A DNA stretch of 64,000 nucleotides from Ianthella basta (lineage: Eukaryota; Porifera; Demospongiae; Verongiida; Ianthellidae): assembly GCA_964019415.1 (NCBI GenBank), contig OZ025872.1, forward strand, positions 2,151,699-2,215,698, written 5' to 3'. Both the position numbers and the translations under genes were made by a program. Of this stretch, positions 1 to 36,366 are shown piece by piece. The number at the start of each line of letters is the position of its first letter. Position 1 is the stretch's first letter. The notes under the pieces were generated by a model. The model saw only the letters and a list, made by a program, of their open reading frames with translations. It made no database searches and was not told the DNA's origin.

Positions 1-46
1 GCAGGTTACTAGCAACCCCCCCTCCCTCGCTCACCTTCTCCCCAAG

Positions 47-5184
<5,138 letters not shown>

Positions 5185-5246
5185 ACACCTTCTCTGCCAG
5201 CCCTCACCACTTGCAGTGCACCATGTGTGCACACTTTTGATTATGT

Positions 5247-5252
5247 AATAAA
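5247..5252 (+). terminator. Polyadenylation signal AATAAA of CKAP5 A
   Basis: Canonical AATAAA 63 bp after the TAA stop, in a TG-rich 3' flank. It is conserved at 42113-42118 after copy B. From here to about 5640 the DNA is AT-rich, with a direct repeat of AGGTTCTAAAAGTA near 5457 and 5480 and no exon that I can support. Confidence 0.7.
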
Positions 5253-5659
5253 TTGAACCATATTGTATTGTGTGTCTCGTGTGTATGGTGAGCCCTTCTA
5301 GTTTATGAACATGTCACAGACACTTTCTTTACCACTGGTCCTCTTGTAGCTACATTACTGCATGTCTGTGTGGTCACTCTGTGCATGGTGATGTGTTTGA
5401 CTGCTGATTTCTCTAGACAGTGATATGTGTAATTATTGTTTGATTGCTAATGACAGGTTCTAAAAGTAGCTATTTTACAGGTTCTAAAAGTAAACGTTGT
5501 CAAGTAAAGATTTTCAATTCTATAATCACTATTATTATAATAAATGCAGCGCCATAATGGTCTTAATTATAAATTATCTTTAATTTCGATCTCTGCGGAT
5601 AGTCCAGACTACCTCATAATGCATGGAATTGCATGTCGTTTGAGCATTAGCTGATATAA

Positions 5660-5780
5660 TGACATTCATTGTCGGCCATCTTTCTGTCTCTCAAGTATGG
5701 GGAACAGTACCTGTACGTCCTTGCAATTGCACTGACGGGAATACATCGTGTCTCGCTCCAACAGATGGTAAGTACATGAC
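5660..5780 (+). promoter_or_regulatory. Promoter-like block with a GGCCATCTTT motif upstream of a CARD-like exon
   Basis: A TGTCGGCCATCTTTCTGTCTC motif resembles YY1-type initiator sites. It is followed by ATGGGGAACAGT and, about 100 bp on, a strong donor ATG|GTAAGT near 5765. The block is conserved at about 42540-42720, where it is interrupted by a small transposon. The short frame from the ATG stops after 12 codons, so a leader exon is more likely than a coding one. Assignment to the CARD-like exon at 6237 is inferred from position. Confidence 0.35.
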
Positions 5781-6236
5781 GTGTACAGAAGGTGTACGCG
5801 TTGTGGGTGAGGAGTCGTGCACACACGTTGGTGACACCGCCTGAGTGATATCGCTGTAGCTACGTACACAGTTAAGTTGGGGCATGCATGGGCTTGGAGT
5901 TTGTACAGCTCTTCATTGCACGAGCACCTGATAACTCTGTTCATTGAGCAGCCACACCCGAACGTCTTCGAGTAGTTTTGCGCGCGCATTATGTATTGTT
6001 CGTTCTCTATCCAACAGGGCTGTTAAGCCTATCAAAGGTTTGCTCTGTTCTACATGTCAACTTGTGTGTAGACTGTGTGAGTGTTGCCTTCAACACCAAT
6101 CCTCCCTATCTGCACCTGTTCCTCCTACCTTCAGCAGTGACTGTGTACCCACACACATTGTAGACCTTTGGTATTAGCTTAGTGTGCGAATGTTTTGTGT
6201 GCCCAGTCTGTGTATCAGTCCTGCTATCTCACACAG

Positions 6237-6430
6237 TGCTGTCAGAGTTGTGCCAGGAGAAGTTGGTGACTCGTAACGAAGTGAAAAGGATGAGAGGAGA
6301 AGGAGGCTACATTCACGACAGAGTTGTCAGTGCGCAGTGCACCAAACCTCCTGAAGTGCTGACCAGAACTGCAGATATTCTGAACAAGTTTAAATACACG
6401 GAGATTATAAGGAAGTTAACAGGTTGGTGA
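6237..6430 (+). CDS. CARD-like death-fold exon, unit A
   Basis: The acceptor CACACAG precedes an open exon that begins in phase 1 and reads VLSELCQEKLVTRNEVKRM...TKPPEVLTRTADILNKF...IIRKLTG. A donor GTTGGT overlaps the stop (exon end 6422, or in-frame TGA at 6428-6430). The pattern L-x-E-L-x-x-E-x-L-V-T-x-x-E followed by a lysine/proline turn and an IL-x-K helix fits CARD or related death-fold adaptors. Related exons lie at 32008, 32700, 33744, 43155, 43744 and 44177, most with the same phase. No start exon is certain, so this may be an orphan exon of a broken gene. The CARD label is my reading of the pattern only. Confidence 0.45.
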
Positions 6431-6635
6431 GATCTCAACGTTGAACTCAGTATAACAACTAAGCTAGCTGCCGTACTGTCATTGATTGAAGTGGTAGTCA
6501 ACACACTGGTTAAAATGACATCAACAATGCACTCACATCAGGCTGTTTGTACTACATGGCATGAAATGTAAATGTGAACATGAGCCAAACATGACACAAA
6601 TGTTGCCATGGCAGTGGATATGATATGTGCACACA

Positions 6636-6637
<2 letters not shown>

Positions 6638-6715
<78 letters not shown>
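6638..6715. repeat. (TG)n microsatellite
   Basis: Pure TG array of about 78 bp. From 6431 to 8000 I find no supportable exon: the stretch holds this array, the CA array at 7516 and unique, mildly AT-rich DNA. Confidence 0.9.
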
Positions 6716-6717
<2 letters not shown>

Positions 6718-7513
6718 GCTGGTGGATGAAATTTGGTTTGCGTGTGAGTGTGGTCAGTTTATACATTTTACTGTGTACTAAAATCCCTTGCCTGTATACA
6801 AGTAACAGCTCTACAGTAGACATGATGGACGTGATGTCCTCACTCAACAGTCACATGCACCAATCAGATTACAATCTTACACAATCTTACGTACCTTCCA
6901 AACCTGCTGTTCCTCATTACCTCAGAGTAGACCAATGGGAGATGTTGCAACTCTTACAAACACCTTCCCGTATCCTAGGTTACAAAAGTCCCCTGCTTTG
7001 AACAGTTGTGACATACATACATTACAGAATGTGCCATGACATGGGTTAAGTTGAAATGCAGTTCTCTGAGAGCACTTTAAAGAAGTTACTGACTCACTGA
7101 AAGTGGCTACCTCTCGTGTATGGTCATAGTTTTCCCACGGAAGAGCTTCCATCAGAACCTCTTTGAGTGGAGCTAGAGCCTGTCATGATCCTTGTCTCTC
7201 AGCATGTCCCCTCATCCTTCTTTACTTGCCTGCACAAAGATTCTTGTCACAGTGTGCATGGTGGATAGGAAGCAGTGCCTTTGACCTCAGCTCTACACAG
7301 AGGTGACAAATGTGGTCAAGTGTTTGCTAAACTTTATCTAAGAGTGTACTCTTTGAAGTTTGTTTGTAACCTCTTGAGAATTGAGTGGTGTCTATCAAGT
7401 GTATTCATAGCTTGTTACAGCCATGTTCTGTTTGGGTCAGTTGTCCTGACCCTGTCTGTGCTCTCCCACTCTCCTTACCTTTGATATTTTGCAACTTTTA
7501 TGTGTACTAAGTT

Positions 7514-7669
<156 letters not shown>

Positions 7670-8074
7670 CTTCTGTCTCATGTGTCTGTAAAGAGTGCTC
7701 CCTTGTGTGATATAGCCCAAAGATGTACCACCACCTGGGGCTAGTGTGTCATCTTTGTCACTATGGAGTCTAGCTGTTAGCACTACACCTCACACATCTG
7801 TACAACCCACCCCACAGCTGTATGTGAGGTGAACTTGTACAACAGACCAGAAGGCCCTCAGTCGTGGTTGTCAGTTGTAGAGTCCTACTCTGTCCCAGCA
7901 CACACAGCACAAAGGACAAGTCAGTGCACTCACTTGTGGCCTGGCCTCTAACAAAACAAGAGGATCATTTTGTTCTACTGTCTCTCAATTATCAACACAA
8001 GTTGTTTGTTCTTTCTTATGAGGCCTCAAAATGTGCAAACTCAGTATGTATGTGAGTGTGTGCTGTAGTCCTGT

Positions 8075-8215
8075 GTGTGGTGGTGTTGATGGTGATGATG
8101 GCAGTGATGATTGTGACACTGACGATTACAATTGATGTTGATCATGACAATGACAACATTATTGACGATGGTGATCGTTATGATGACGATGGTGACACTG
8201 ATGTTGCTGTTACAT
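8075..8215. repeat. Degenerate GAT/GAC-rich trinucleotide tract
   Basis: Imperfect GATGATGGTGAT-type repeats produce a 60-codon open frame rich in Asp. Composition explains the frame, and there is no homolog or splice context to support a gene. Confidence 0.5.
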
Positions 8216-8757
8216 ACTTTGTGTGTGTGAGTGTTTGACGGACGAGTGATACTGACAAAGAACTAGAGGTATCTTGTACTGCATGTGTGTGAGCGTGTGT
8301 GAGCGTGTTGGGTTGGCATACCAAATATAGCTACCCTTTAATGATACCCTTCGTGGAGCCAAAACGCAGCCAAACTGGTTCCCCCTCTAATAAATCATGA
8401 GTGCCGGTGCTGACTATCTGTTGGTTTCTTTGTGCACTTGTGCGATGACATCTTGTTCAAGTTGGGACGTATTCTCAAGTGAGGATAACTAGTTTTGTTG
8501 GATTGTGTCAGCACTGCACTGGAGAGGGCCACTAGCCCGAAACAGGTGCTCCTCCCAAAGGACTGCCCATTTGAAGTGCTATTTGGGTATACCTTTGGTT
8601 GGGACACTTGTCTTGAGTTGGACACCCTGTAATGTATGGCTGTGTGCATGTGTGGGCTTGGATGAGTTTATAAGTGTTTCTGTGTGTAAATGTCTGTACC
8701 ATTATGGTTGTGTGCTACATATATATGGATATGTGGCCTCTGCCTCTATCTGCATCG

Positions 8758-8792
<35 letters not shown>

Positions 8793-8868
8793 TGTGTGTG
8801 TGCATGTGTGTGTGTGCGTGTGTGTGTGTGCGTGTGCGCGCGCGCATGTGTGTGTGTGCGTGTGTGTG
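8758..8868. repeat. (TG)n with CG interruptions
   Basis: TG array with a GCGCGCGC core near 8835, an alternating purine-pyrimidine tract capable of Z-DNA. Confidence 0.88.
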
Positions 8869-9224
8869 TACTCAAGCCATACACACATGTCCATACAGTT
8901 CTGCCCTATCACTGTATATCATCAATCACTCTTTTCTTTACTGTGATCATGTGACCAGTGTAGCCATGACAATGTGTCCAGTCTGATGAGTACCGTGAGG
9001 TGGCTATAGACACTGATGTCTGAACAAATTTCAACAGCAGACCCTCTGAAGGAAGGTGAAGGAGAAGCTGCCACCAGAGGTGTGTGTGTGTGTGTGTATG
9101 TGGGACTGCCGTTCAGTATGAGTGTGTATGTGTAGCGGAAATATGGTGACACTACAGTTATGGACTGCCTTGAACGGTCTGATTAGACAGGTGTTCTTGT
9201 TTGGTAGTTTTGTACACATGTCCA

Positions 9225-9725
9225 TGTATGTAGTTGGGACAGTTGGCACTGTCCTCATTAGAGCGGTGCCCTCATTTCAGAGGTACTGTAGTTTTGTACA
9301 CATCTCTATGACAGTACAACCGAATGATAATTGCCTTTGTTTGAATGGATCAGAGTTGATGTGCTGTCAAAGACATGCTACCAACACTTTTTGCCTTTGT
9401 TGTCAGTGGAGTATTCGTTGATTGGTTGGAGAGACTGTGGACTGGAATTGAGTTCATTCTGATGGATTGTGTGTGTGCATGTGTTGTATCTGTGTAGGAG
9501 GTGGCTAATTGTTTACATGTTGCATACATGTCCATGTATGTATATATTTGGGACAGTAGGCACTGTCCTCATTAGAGAGGTGTCCTTATTTCAGAGGTAG
9601 TTTTGTACACATCTCTATGCAGCTGGGACAGTAGGTGCTGTCCTCATTAGAGAGGTGCCCTTATTTCAGAGGTAGTTTTGTACACATCTCTATGTAGCTG
9701 GGACAGTAGGTACTGTCCTCACAGT
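9225..9725. repeat. Cluster of a ~75-bp dispersed repeat
   Basis: Several copies of a unit containing ACTGTCCTCATTAGAGAGGT, TTATTTCAGAGGTAGTTTTG and ACACATCTCTATGTAGCTGG. The part GGACAGTAGGCACTGTCC forms a 7-bp hairpin stem. Three copies stand nearly in tandem at 9540-9720. Others are at 15425, 17690, 19650, 21900, 45177, 51210 and 53410. Confidence 0.75.
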
Positions 9726-9920
9726 AACCCACCAGCAGTGGAATGCTACCATAAGCTCACATGACCTCCAACCCCTACAGTTATTCTTATTCATGGTTTA
9801 GGGACTTAGTGGTGGACCTCTCTGAGCTTGTAATGAATCTCATTGTGCAATCCCAATTTAGCATCTTACAGATGGCATGTTTCCAATGGTTGTGGGAGGG
9901 ATGGTTGTGTGTGAATGACT

Positions 9921-10161
<241 letters not shown>

Positions 10162-10363
10162 CTTGCATGTTATGTCTTTGTATATTGTGTGTGCTCAGTA
10201 CATGTGATTAATTGTGTAGTTAATTGTATAGTTGTGTATGTTTAGTGTGCAACATTGTGTGTGTGTGTGTGCGCGCGCAGTGTATGTACAGTGATAGGTA
10301 TGGTTGGTAGGTAGTGTGTGAGGTGTTGCAGTGTGTTGTCTGAGGTGGTCCTCTTCCATCAGC

Positions 10364-10437
10364 ACCAAACACCTCAGAGCTATTGGGGACAACATTGACT
10401 TTACCTCCTCCTATTGTTGCTCTTCTAGGAACGTGAT
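10364..10437 (+). other. Possible orphan exon with a BH3-like motif, unit A
   Basis: The + frame reads TKHLRAIGDNIDFTSS; H-L-R-A-I-G-D-N-I-D spans 10370-10399. This fits the Bcl-2-family BH3 pattern L-x-x-x-G-D-x-I-D. The stretch sits between a possible acceptor (CCATCAG) and TTCTAG, but no other Bcl-2 homology region is visible nearby. The motif is identical at 46071-46100, in a region duplicated wholesale, so its conservation proves little. It could easily be chance. Confidence 0.2.
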
Positions 10438-10994
10438 GATGAAGTTCTGGAAAGAGCAGTGGAGCCCAACACAAACACACCAATCCCCTCATCCACCCAC
10501 ACAGAGGACACACACACAAACACACTCATGTACACTGTTTGAGTATACTTTGAATGGTTGTACTTCTGTGGAAGCAAGATGAGTAAATGAGAAATGAAGA
10601 AGAATCTCTGTCTGTTTATCCTACGAAGGGGAGAGGTTACGTATGAGGTGTGAGGGACTGAATCAGAGTGCCTGACCACCTCTTGGATGACAGCTGGTGA
10701 GAGAAGAGTGTTGTGTCACACCTGTGGACTGATGGGTGCATACATGACACATACACATGTATACATGGACACTACACAACACACACACAAAACAGACACA
10801 TGTAAAGGCACCTCGTGTGGGTACTACACAAAACACACACACAATATATATACACCTTGCTGGCCATCTCTATCAGTGTGTCTGCCTGGTTGATCAGGTA
10901 AATGATTGGTCGGCCGATGCCTGATGCCTTGCAATTAGATAAAATAACTCGAGCGTGGCCATATTTTTCTAAAAAATGTCTGTGGCGCGCAAGT

Positions 10995-11140
10995 ATTTAT
11001 CATGACGTCATTGTCAGCATTGTTGGAATACCGAAGAAGTCACTCCGTAGTCACCGCGCCTGTTCTTCCTCTGCGGGGTCTGATCCCTGAGTCTTCTGCT
11101 CAGACTCAGAGTCTTCAGCAGTGTGGTGTGTAGAGACCAG
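10995..11140 (+). promoter_or_regulatory. Promoter and untranslated first exon candidate of ANK-ROCO A
   Basis: A perfect palindromic CRE-type site TGACGTCA lies at 11003-11010. It is followed by a CG-richer stretch ending in a donor GAGACCAG|GTAGGT at 11140/11141. The next acceptor in the same direction, CTACTCCAG, sits two bases before the ATG of ANK-ROCO A. The block is closely conserved at 46705-46849. Between 11141 and 12012 there is only CpG-containing intron-like sequence without an exon that I can support. Confidence 0.45.
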
Positions 11141-12014
11141 GTAGGTGCACTACTAATTCATCGGGTGCTTGAGGGATTGCGCGTGACTCGTCCACTCGTC
11201 TACTGTTCTACCTACTGGGATAGAACGAAAGTAACTCGCGCGTTCGAACAAAGAATGGCGAACTCCTCCTGATAATGTAGCACAGCAAAGGGCAGTTTTT
11301 ACGATCCCCTACACGCTGAGTTAACTCATTACAAGGATAGCAGAGAATTTACAGGTATCGACTAGTTAAGTCGCACGAATCGCTACTTCGATCAGGTCCT
11401 GACGTAGCTAGCTAACTCTTACAGTAAGGGAGGTGTGGCGCTAAGGACGTTAGTTGAAGCGTTGAATATGTCGAGCAACGTTGCTAAGCAATCGAGCGCT
11501 GTCGATATTATCCCCTAAGATGAAATATTAAATCGTATGTTGCCCTCAAATCGACAGGAAGTTAAAAACTGAGTTGATATTAGCTAAACGCTTTGCACAC
11601 CAGAACTCTGCTGTGTGCACTAGGAATTGTGTGCTCAGCACAACTCCTAGTATCACGTACATTTGACTGAACAATAGGAAGTCTCCGGACACGAAGATGT
11701 GGAAATGTTCAATGTACTCTGACATCTAGAAAGTGCACACATCTTTAATTGCTTCTTTGGTGAATCATAGCCAATCAAATTGGCTTAATCTTCGCTATTG
11801 ATCAGTATTTCAAATTACTTCCATCAGCCATTTTGGCTGGATTTTTTAAGTCAAACAAATGAAGTCATCATGCTTTCCCTGTCATAGCAGGATAGAGGTG
11901 ATTTCTGTATGATCGGAACTGGCAATGTCTCCTTTCACTTTTTAGAGAAATATGATTATCTAAGCTTTGTAGTTTTTGTTCATTGTGATGTCACATTTGC
12001 CACCCTACTCCAGG

Positions 12015-31699
<19,685 letters not shown>

Positions 31700-31954
31700 T
31701 GTGATGACCACCTCATGCAGCTCTTGGTCAACTCAAAGTACCACAGGACAATTTTCATTCCATGTACACATGTCTCTTTGTTTTCTATTATTCCCTAGCT
31801 AGCTATTTGTTTTTGTATGTGTTTGTATTAGTAGACTATGTATTCTTTTCAATTCAACTACCTGCTTGTACGCGTGTGTGTACCTATAAAAACTTTCATT
31901 TTTCCATTTCATAATTTGGAGCGGGAATGAGGATAGAACTTGGGCGCTCCAAAA

Positions 31955-33931
31955 ATGGCCGAAACTAGAGGTTGTCTGTACATCGTGCATTGTGTGTGTG
32001 TGTGCAGTCCTGACGCTTCTTCATTTGGAGAAGCACTTCATCACTGCAGTGCAGAAGAGTTGGAGAGGCGGGCGCTGGTGGTTTGACGAGCTAGCACTGA
32101 TTGTAGCTATGAAGTCACCTGGTGTAGCGCAGCAGGCGCTAGATGCATTGGAGGGGTACGCGAAGGAGGTGTGTTACATCAGGGCTGCTCAGCCAATAAA
32201 AGATTTGCTTAAGTACTCTTGTACGTATCTCTCATGTGGTTAGGATGGGTGAGGGTCTATTGTGTCTTCATCCACTGCTACAGTCATTGTCGTTGATGAA
32301 CGTACATTGTTCTAGGTGTAGCATGGACCCTATATCTCTTCCACCCCTATGGCTAGATTAGTCAGGTTTTTGAGAAAAGGGCCGGTTCCAATGCCTCCAG
32401 AGTTTAGGATTGGCTGCCAAGTGCAGAACTGGAGGGTGTGTTTTAGAAGTTCTACTTCGACATCTTGATGTTATTATAGTGTCATTAGCACACTAGCACA
32501 AACAGTGTCCTCTCGTGTTCCACTGTACTGCCAGGCTTTAGCACACCTTGTCTTGAGTGTCAGTATGCCTTAGCACTAAACTCATCGATCTGTACTTGTG
32601 TGTTTCCAGCACACACTCTTAACCTTTGGCACTAGCAACATGTAGCGATGTTGTGTGTTGGTTGTGAGTGTAGTCCGCATCAACTGCTATCCCACACAGC
32701 GGTGGCAAAGCTGTGCCAAGAGGAGTTGGTGACTGAGGAGGAATTGCAGAGGATGATTGGAGGAGAAGGATACCTGTCTGCCAGAGTGCACCAAACCATC
32801 AGAAGTGGCATCTAGAGCAATTGACATTCTGCACAAGTGTGGTGCCTTGTGGCAGCAAGGAAGTTGAGAGGTTGGTGATGTTGTACAGTGTGAATGCAGT
32901 CACAAACTTGGTGTAACAGCTGAGACAGTCGGCTCTGCTAGTTAGATATTCGTCTTGTGGCTTTGTCAAACTTAGAGGTCTCCCCTAATATCAAGCACTT
33001 GCAGTATCCTCTGTTCCTATTGCTGGTATAGGGAGACCCTTCCACACAACGTCAGTACTACTTTGAGCAATACAAGCTTAAGGCTTCTGCACTACGATAG
33101 CTCGAACTGCAGTTAAAGTCGCAGTGGTAGTATTCCTGTTTGAGTGTGCTTGTTTGCGATATATCACTACCAGAAGGCTGCAAAGAGTGTGTGTTAACTG
33201 CAGTCGCCATTTGTACCCTACTCTGATTCCTGTGTCCACCTTGTTCCTATATCATCCTGACACCACTGTGTGTTCTCTTTTTAGTTCTACACAACTTCTA
33301 GCTGTGCCAAGAGGAGTTGGTGGCTAAGGAGGAGCTTGTTGTCATGGCGGCAGTCAAGGTTCACACTCACTGTCACATTTGAATACCGTTACACTGTCTT
33401 GCTTCTAATGTTGTCTTACACCATATGCTGTGGGTTTACCAAATTTTGTAGGACTTGCTTTTTGCAATTCCTATTTGCCGGAGGATTTTTGCGAAGCCCT
33501 TGCACCCCCTAATGTCTATCACCAGTAGGGTGTTTCACATTTTATTTCTGCTGACTCATGAAATTCACAAAATAGCGTCCTGTGGTGTTTTGTACACGCA
33601 TATGGTACATATGTACGTATTATGTGTGCCATTTGTAAACTTGACTGCATGTCTGTTAATGCACAGTCAACACCTCCTCACTACAGTGGAGTGATGCTGG
33701 ACAAGAGTACTGTCAGTTCGCTAATCCTATTCACACCTTGCAGTGCTGAACAAGTTCTTTACTGGATAATTTCTACCAGAAGAAGAGTGCTCTGAGGTTG
33801 CTAGGTTGGAGCGATTCCAGTGGGAGCCCCATCTTGCTCAAGCCATTTTAACCAAACCTGCAAAAGTACAGTGCTGGAAGCCAGTCAAGTGCTGGAGGAA
33901 CATGGCTGCCTGGTGAAGGAGGAGCTGAAGA
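31955..33931 (+). pseudogene. CARD-like exon cluster between ANK-ROCO A and CKAP5 B (mostly decayed)
   Basis: Exon 32008-32220 is open and phase 1 at both ends (VLTLLHLEKHFITAVQ...LALIVAMKSPGVAQQALDAL). A possible start exon is ATG 31955 to about 31970 (MAETR, donor GTTGTC). Exon 32700-32870 (AVAKLCQEELVTEEELQRM) is frameshifted relative to its relatives and meets TAG. A short shard at about 33300-33355 repeats LCQEELVAKEEL. Exon 33744-33931 (VLNKFFTG) has a TAA just after this motif, where 43744-43923 reads through. The cluster looks like a multi-CARD adaptor gene in decay. The CARD assignment rests on pattern only. Confidence 0.5.
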
Positions 33932-34016
33932 GTGAGTTGTTTCTGCCATATGTTTTATTCAAGGGTGCATAATGCTTCACACTCATTCCCACACAGATGT
34001 GCATACATGATTTCAA

Positions 34017-34018
<2 letters not shown>

Positions 34019-34087
<69 letters not shown>
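34019..34087. repeat. (CA)n microsatellite at the CARD/CKAP5 B junction
   Basis: It separates the broken CARD exon (ending 33931) from the first CKAP5 B exon (34130). A CA array also follows the homologous CARD exon at 44034-44125, but there it leads to another CARD-like exon, so this tract coincides with a rearrangement point. Confidence 0.9.
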
Positions 34088-34089
<2 letters not shown>

Positions 34090-34534
34090 CACACCTCTCC
34101 TTGTGACACTGTTCTGTTTCCTCTGTTAGGCATCTGATGAGGCTCCACCTGCTCCAGTGCGTGGCCCAAACTGCAGGACAGAAGAGGATGAGGCAGAGGA
34201 TGAGGAAGACGATGAGGAAGCGGAGGGGGCAGTGGGCGGGGCTGGGGGAAAGGAGCCCCAGATGTCACTAGCGGATCTTATGCCCAAAGTGGACATCAGG
34301 TGAGCATGGAACAACGGCAGTGCATGTATGTAATATCTATGTACATAATATGTACATGTTAGTGTATGTAATAATCTATAGGAAGTGATCCGTACGTATG
34401 CTCTACAGTATGTACTGTATGCATGTGTGTACAGTATGTACAAATTCAATACACTGTGCATAGTATCAGGCTTGTATACCAAACCCCCATCCCCTGCATG
34501 CTCTTGTATACATATGTACAGTAACCGTTCCCCA

Positions 34535-34712
34535 TTCTTTTCCCTCCTGCTTCCCTCCACCTCCCCTCCCTCTCTCCCCCTCCCCCTCCCCTCCCCTTCC
34601 TCTTCCCTCCTCCTCCCTCTCCCCTCCCCCTCCTCTCCCCTCCCCCTCCCTCTCCCCTCCCCCTCCCCCTCCACCTCCCCCCTCCCTTTCCCTTCCCCCC
34701 CCTCCGCCCCAG
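34535..34712 (+). repeat. Polypyrimidine (C/T) tract in a CKAP5 B intron
   Basis: About 170 bp almost purely C and T runs into the acceptor of exon 34713. On the opposite strand it gives a false open frame rich in Gly, Glu and Arg. Mirror symmetry makes triplex DNA possible. Confidence 0.85.
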
Positions 34713-35514
34713 TCCCCAGATCACTTCTTCTCTTGTGAGTGACCTCAGTGACAAGAACTGGAAGGTGAGGGGCAAGGCACTGCAGAAGGTGACAGAGATA
34801 CTCGCTGCTGCCAAGTTCATCGAGCCATCCTTGGGAGACCTCCCTGGAGCTCTCAAAGGGAGACTGGGGGACTCCAACAAGAACCTGGTGAGGCCCAGTA
34901 AACTGTAGTTGTAGCTGAGGCTGAGGGACGACTGGACTAGACTGCATGCTTTTGAGATTGTATGTGCGTGTACCTGTGCACATACATGTGTGTGAGGGTG
35001 GATGGAGTGGGGCCTGTTCAGCAGCCAACCCTGGGTCCCTTCTATAGCACAGACTACTGAGTTGGTTGGATGGTGGGGGATAATTCTGTGAGGTACATGT
35101 ACATTTGTACATTTGTACAATAATATATGCTCTCTTTCCCTCCCTCCCCTCCTCCCAGGTCACCACCACCCTCAATATTGCAACCACCTTGGCCAATGCC
35201 ATGGGCTCAAGTTGTGGCCGATATGCTAAGACACTTCTTCCTGGAGTGTTTGGGACACTGGCAGATGCAAAGGTGCGAGCATGCGCACACACACTCACAC
35301 ACACACACACACACACACAGCACTTGTGAACTGTGACCTGTACTGTACAAACTGTGCACAGACATGGTGTACACATTCCTACAAACGTACACAGTGCACT
35401 CACATTATACATGTGTTGTGTATACAGTACATTCATGCTGTGCCCTGACACCCTCTCCTTCTCCATCTTTTCATCGCCACTTCTCTCCAATTATGTATTT
35501 CTCCTACCCTGTCT

Positions 35515-35750
35515 CCTCCCGCTGTCCCTTCACTCCATCCCATGCTCCTCCCGCTGTCCCTTCACTCCATCCCAACCTCCTCCCGCTGTCCCTTCACTCA
35601 ATCCCATCCTCCTCCCACTGTTCCTTCACTCCATCCCATCCTCCTCCCGCTGTCCCTTCACTCCATCCCATCCTCCTCCCGCTGTCCCTTCACTCCATCC
35701 CATCCTCCTCCCGCTGTCCCTTCACTCCATCCCATCCTCCTCCCATGCCA
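35515..35750. repeat. 32-bp tandem minisatellite in the TOG4 intron
   Basis: About seven copies of a 32-bp unit with CTCCTCCCGCTGTCCCTTCA end just before the acceptor of exon 35752. The repeat supplies the polypyrimidine tract of that acceptor. Confidence 0.9.
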
Positions 35751-36366
35751 GCCTCAAGTGAGAGCTGCTGCAGTCACTGCCCTCAATGCATGGCATGACC
35801 AGATTGGGCTCACTCCTCTGGTGGAGGCAGAGATCATCAGCACTGCTCTAGCCACAGAGAACCCCAACCTCAGATCAGAGGTACACATATGTATACTGTG
35901 TGCTACACTACATGTGTGTGTGTGTGTGTGCGCAAGTTGTATTTCTGTGAGGGTGTGTGAAGATTTCTGGTATACATATGTACATGTAAGTTAGGATGCT
36001 ATAAAGACATATTTTTATGCTTTGACCTCCACTTGCCATCTGTCCCTCCATGTACCTCATTTCTCCCAGCTCCTCCAATGGCTGGCAGAGAAGCTCCCAG
36101 AGGCAGGCAAGCTCCCTTCAGAGTTCTCCTCCATCATTCCCCCGTTGCTGTCCTGCCTGGAGGACCGCTCGGGGGAGGTGAGGAAACACAGCCAGACGGT
36201 ACTGCCTCTAGTCATGGTTCGGGTCGGCTATGAGGCAATGGCACGGCAGGCGGGCAAGCTGAAGGTGTGTGAGGGGAGGGTGAGAGTGAGGGGTGAGGGT
36301 GTAGGGGCGGCAGTGACAGTGGTTGAGGGGTGGGACGATGAGAGCTTGAGGTGTTACTCAGTTTAA

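Noticed and set aside
5696..5734. Short acylated peptide gene MGNSTCTS...
   Set aside because: The frame stops after 12 codons and in unit B it is disrupted by the 72-bp insertion. A leader exon is more likely.
8056..8238. Asp-rich 60-codon protein
   Set aside because: Generated by a degenerate GAT/GTG repeat. No splice sites or similarity, and no counterpart in unit B.
10425..10679. Minus-strand frame of 84 codons opposite the BH3-like segment
   Set aside because: No start context, splice partner or recognisable domain. The frame shifts between units A and B because of dinucleotide length change.
34126..35490. A 454-codon open frame on the minus strand
   Set aside because: It is antisense to TOG4 exons with clear CKAP5 similarity and owes its length to the polypyrimidine and CA tracts. 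Its protein is low-complexity Gly/Glu/Arg and His/Thr runs.
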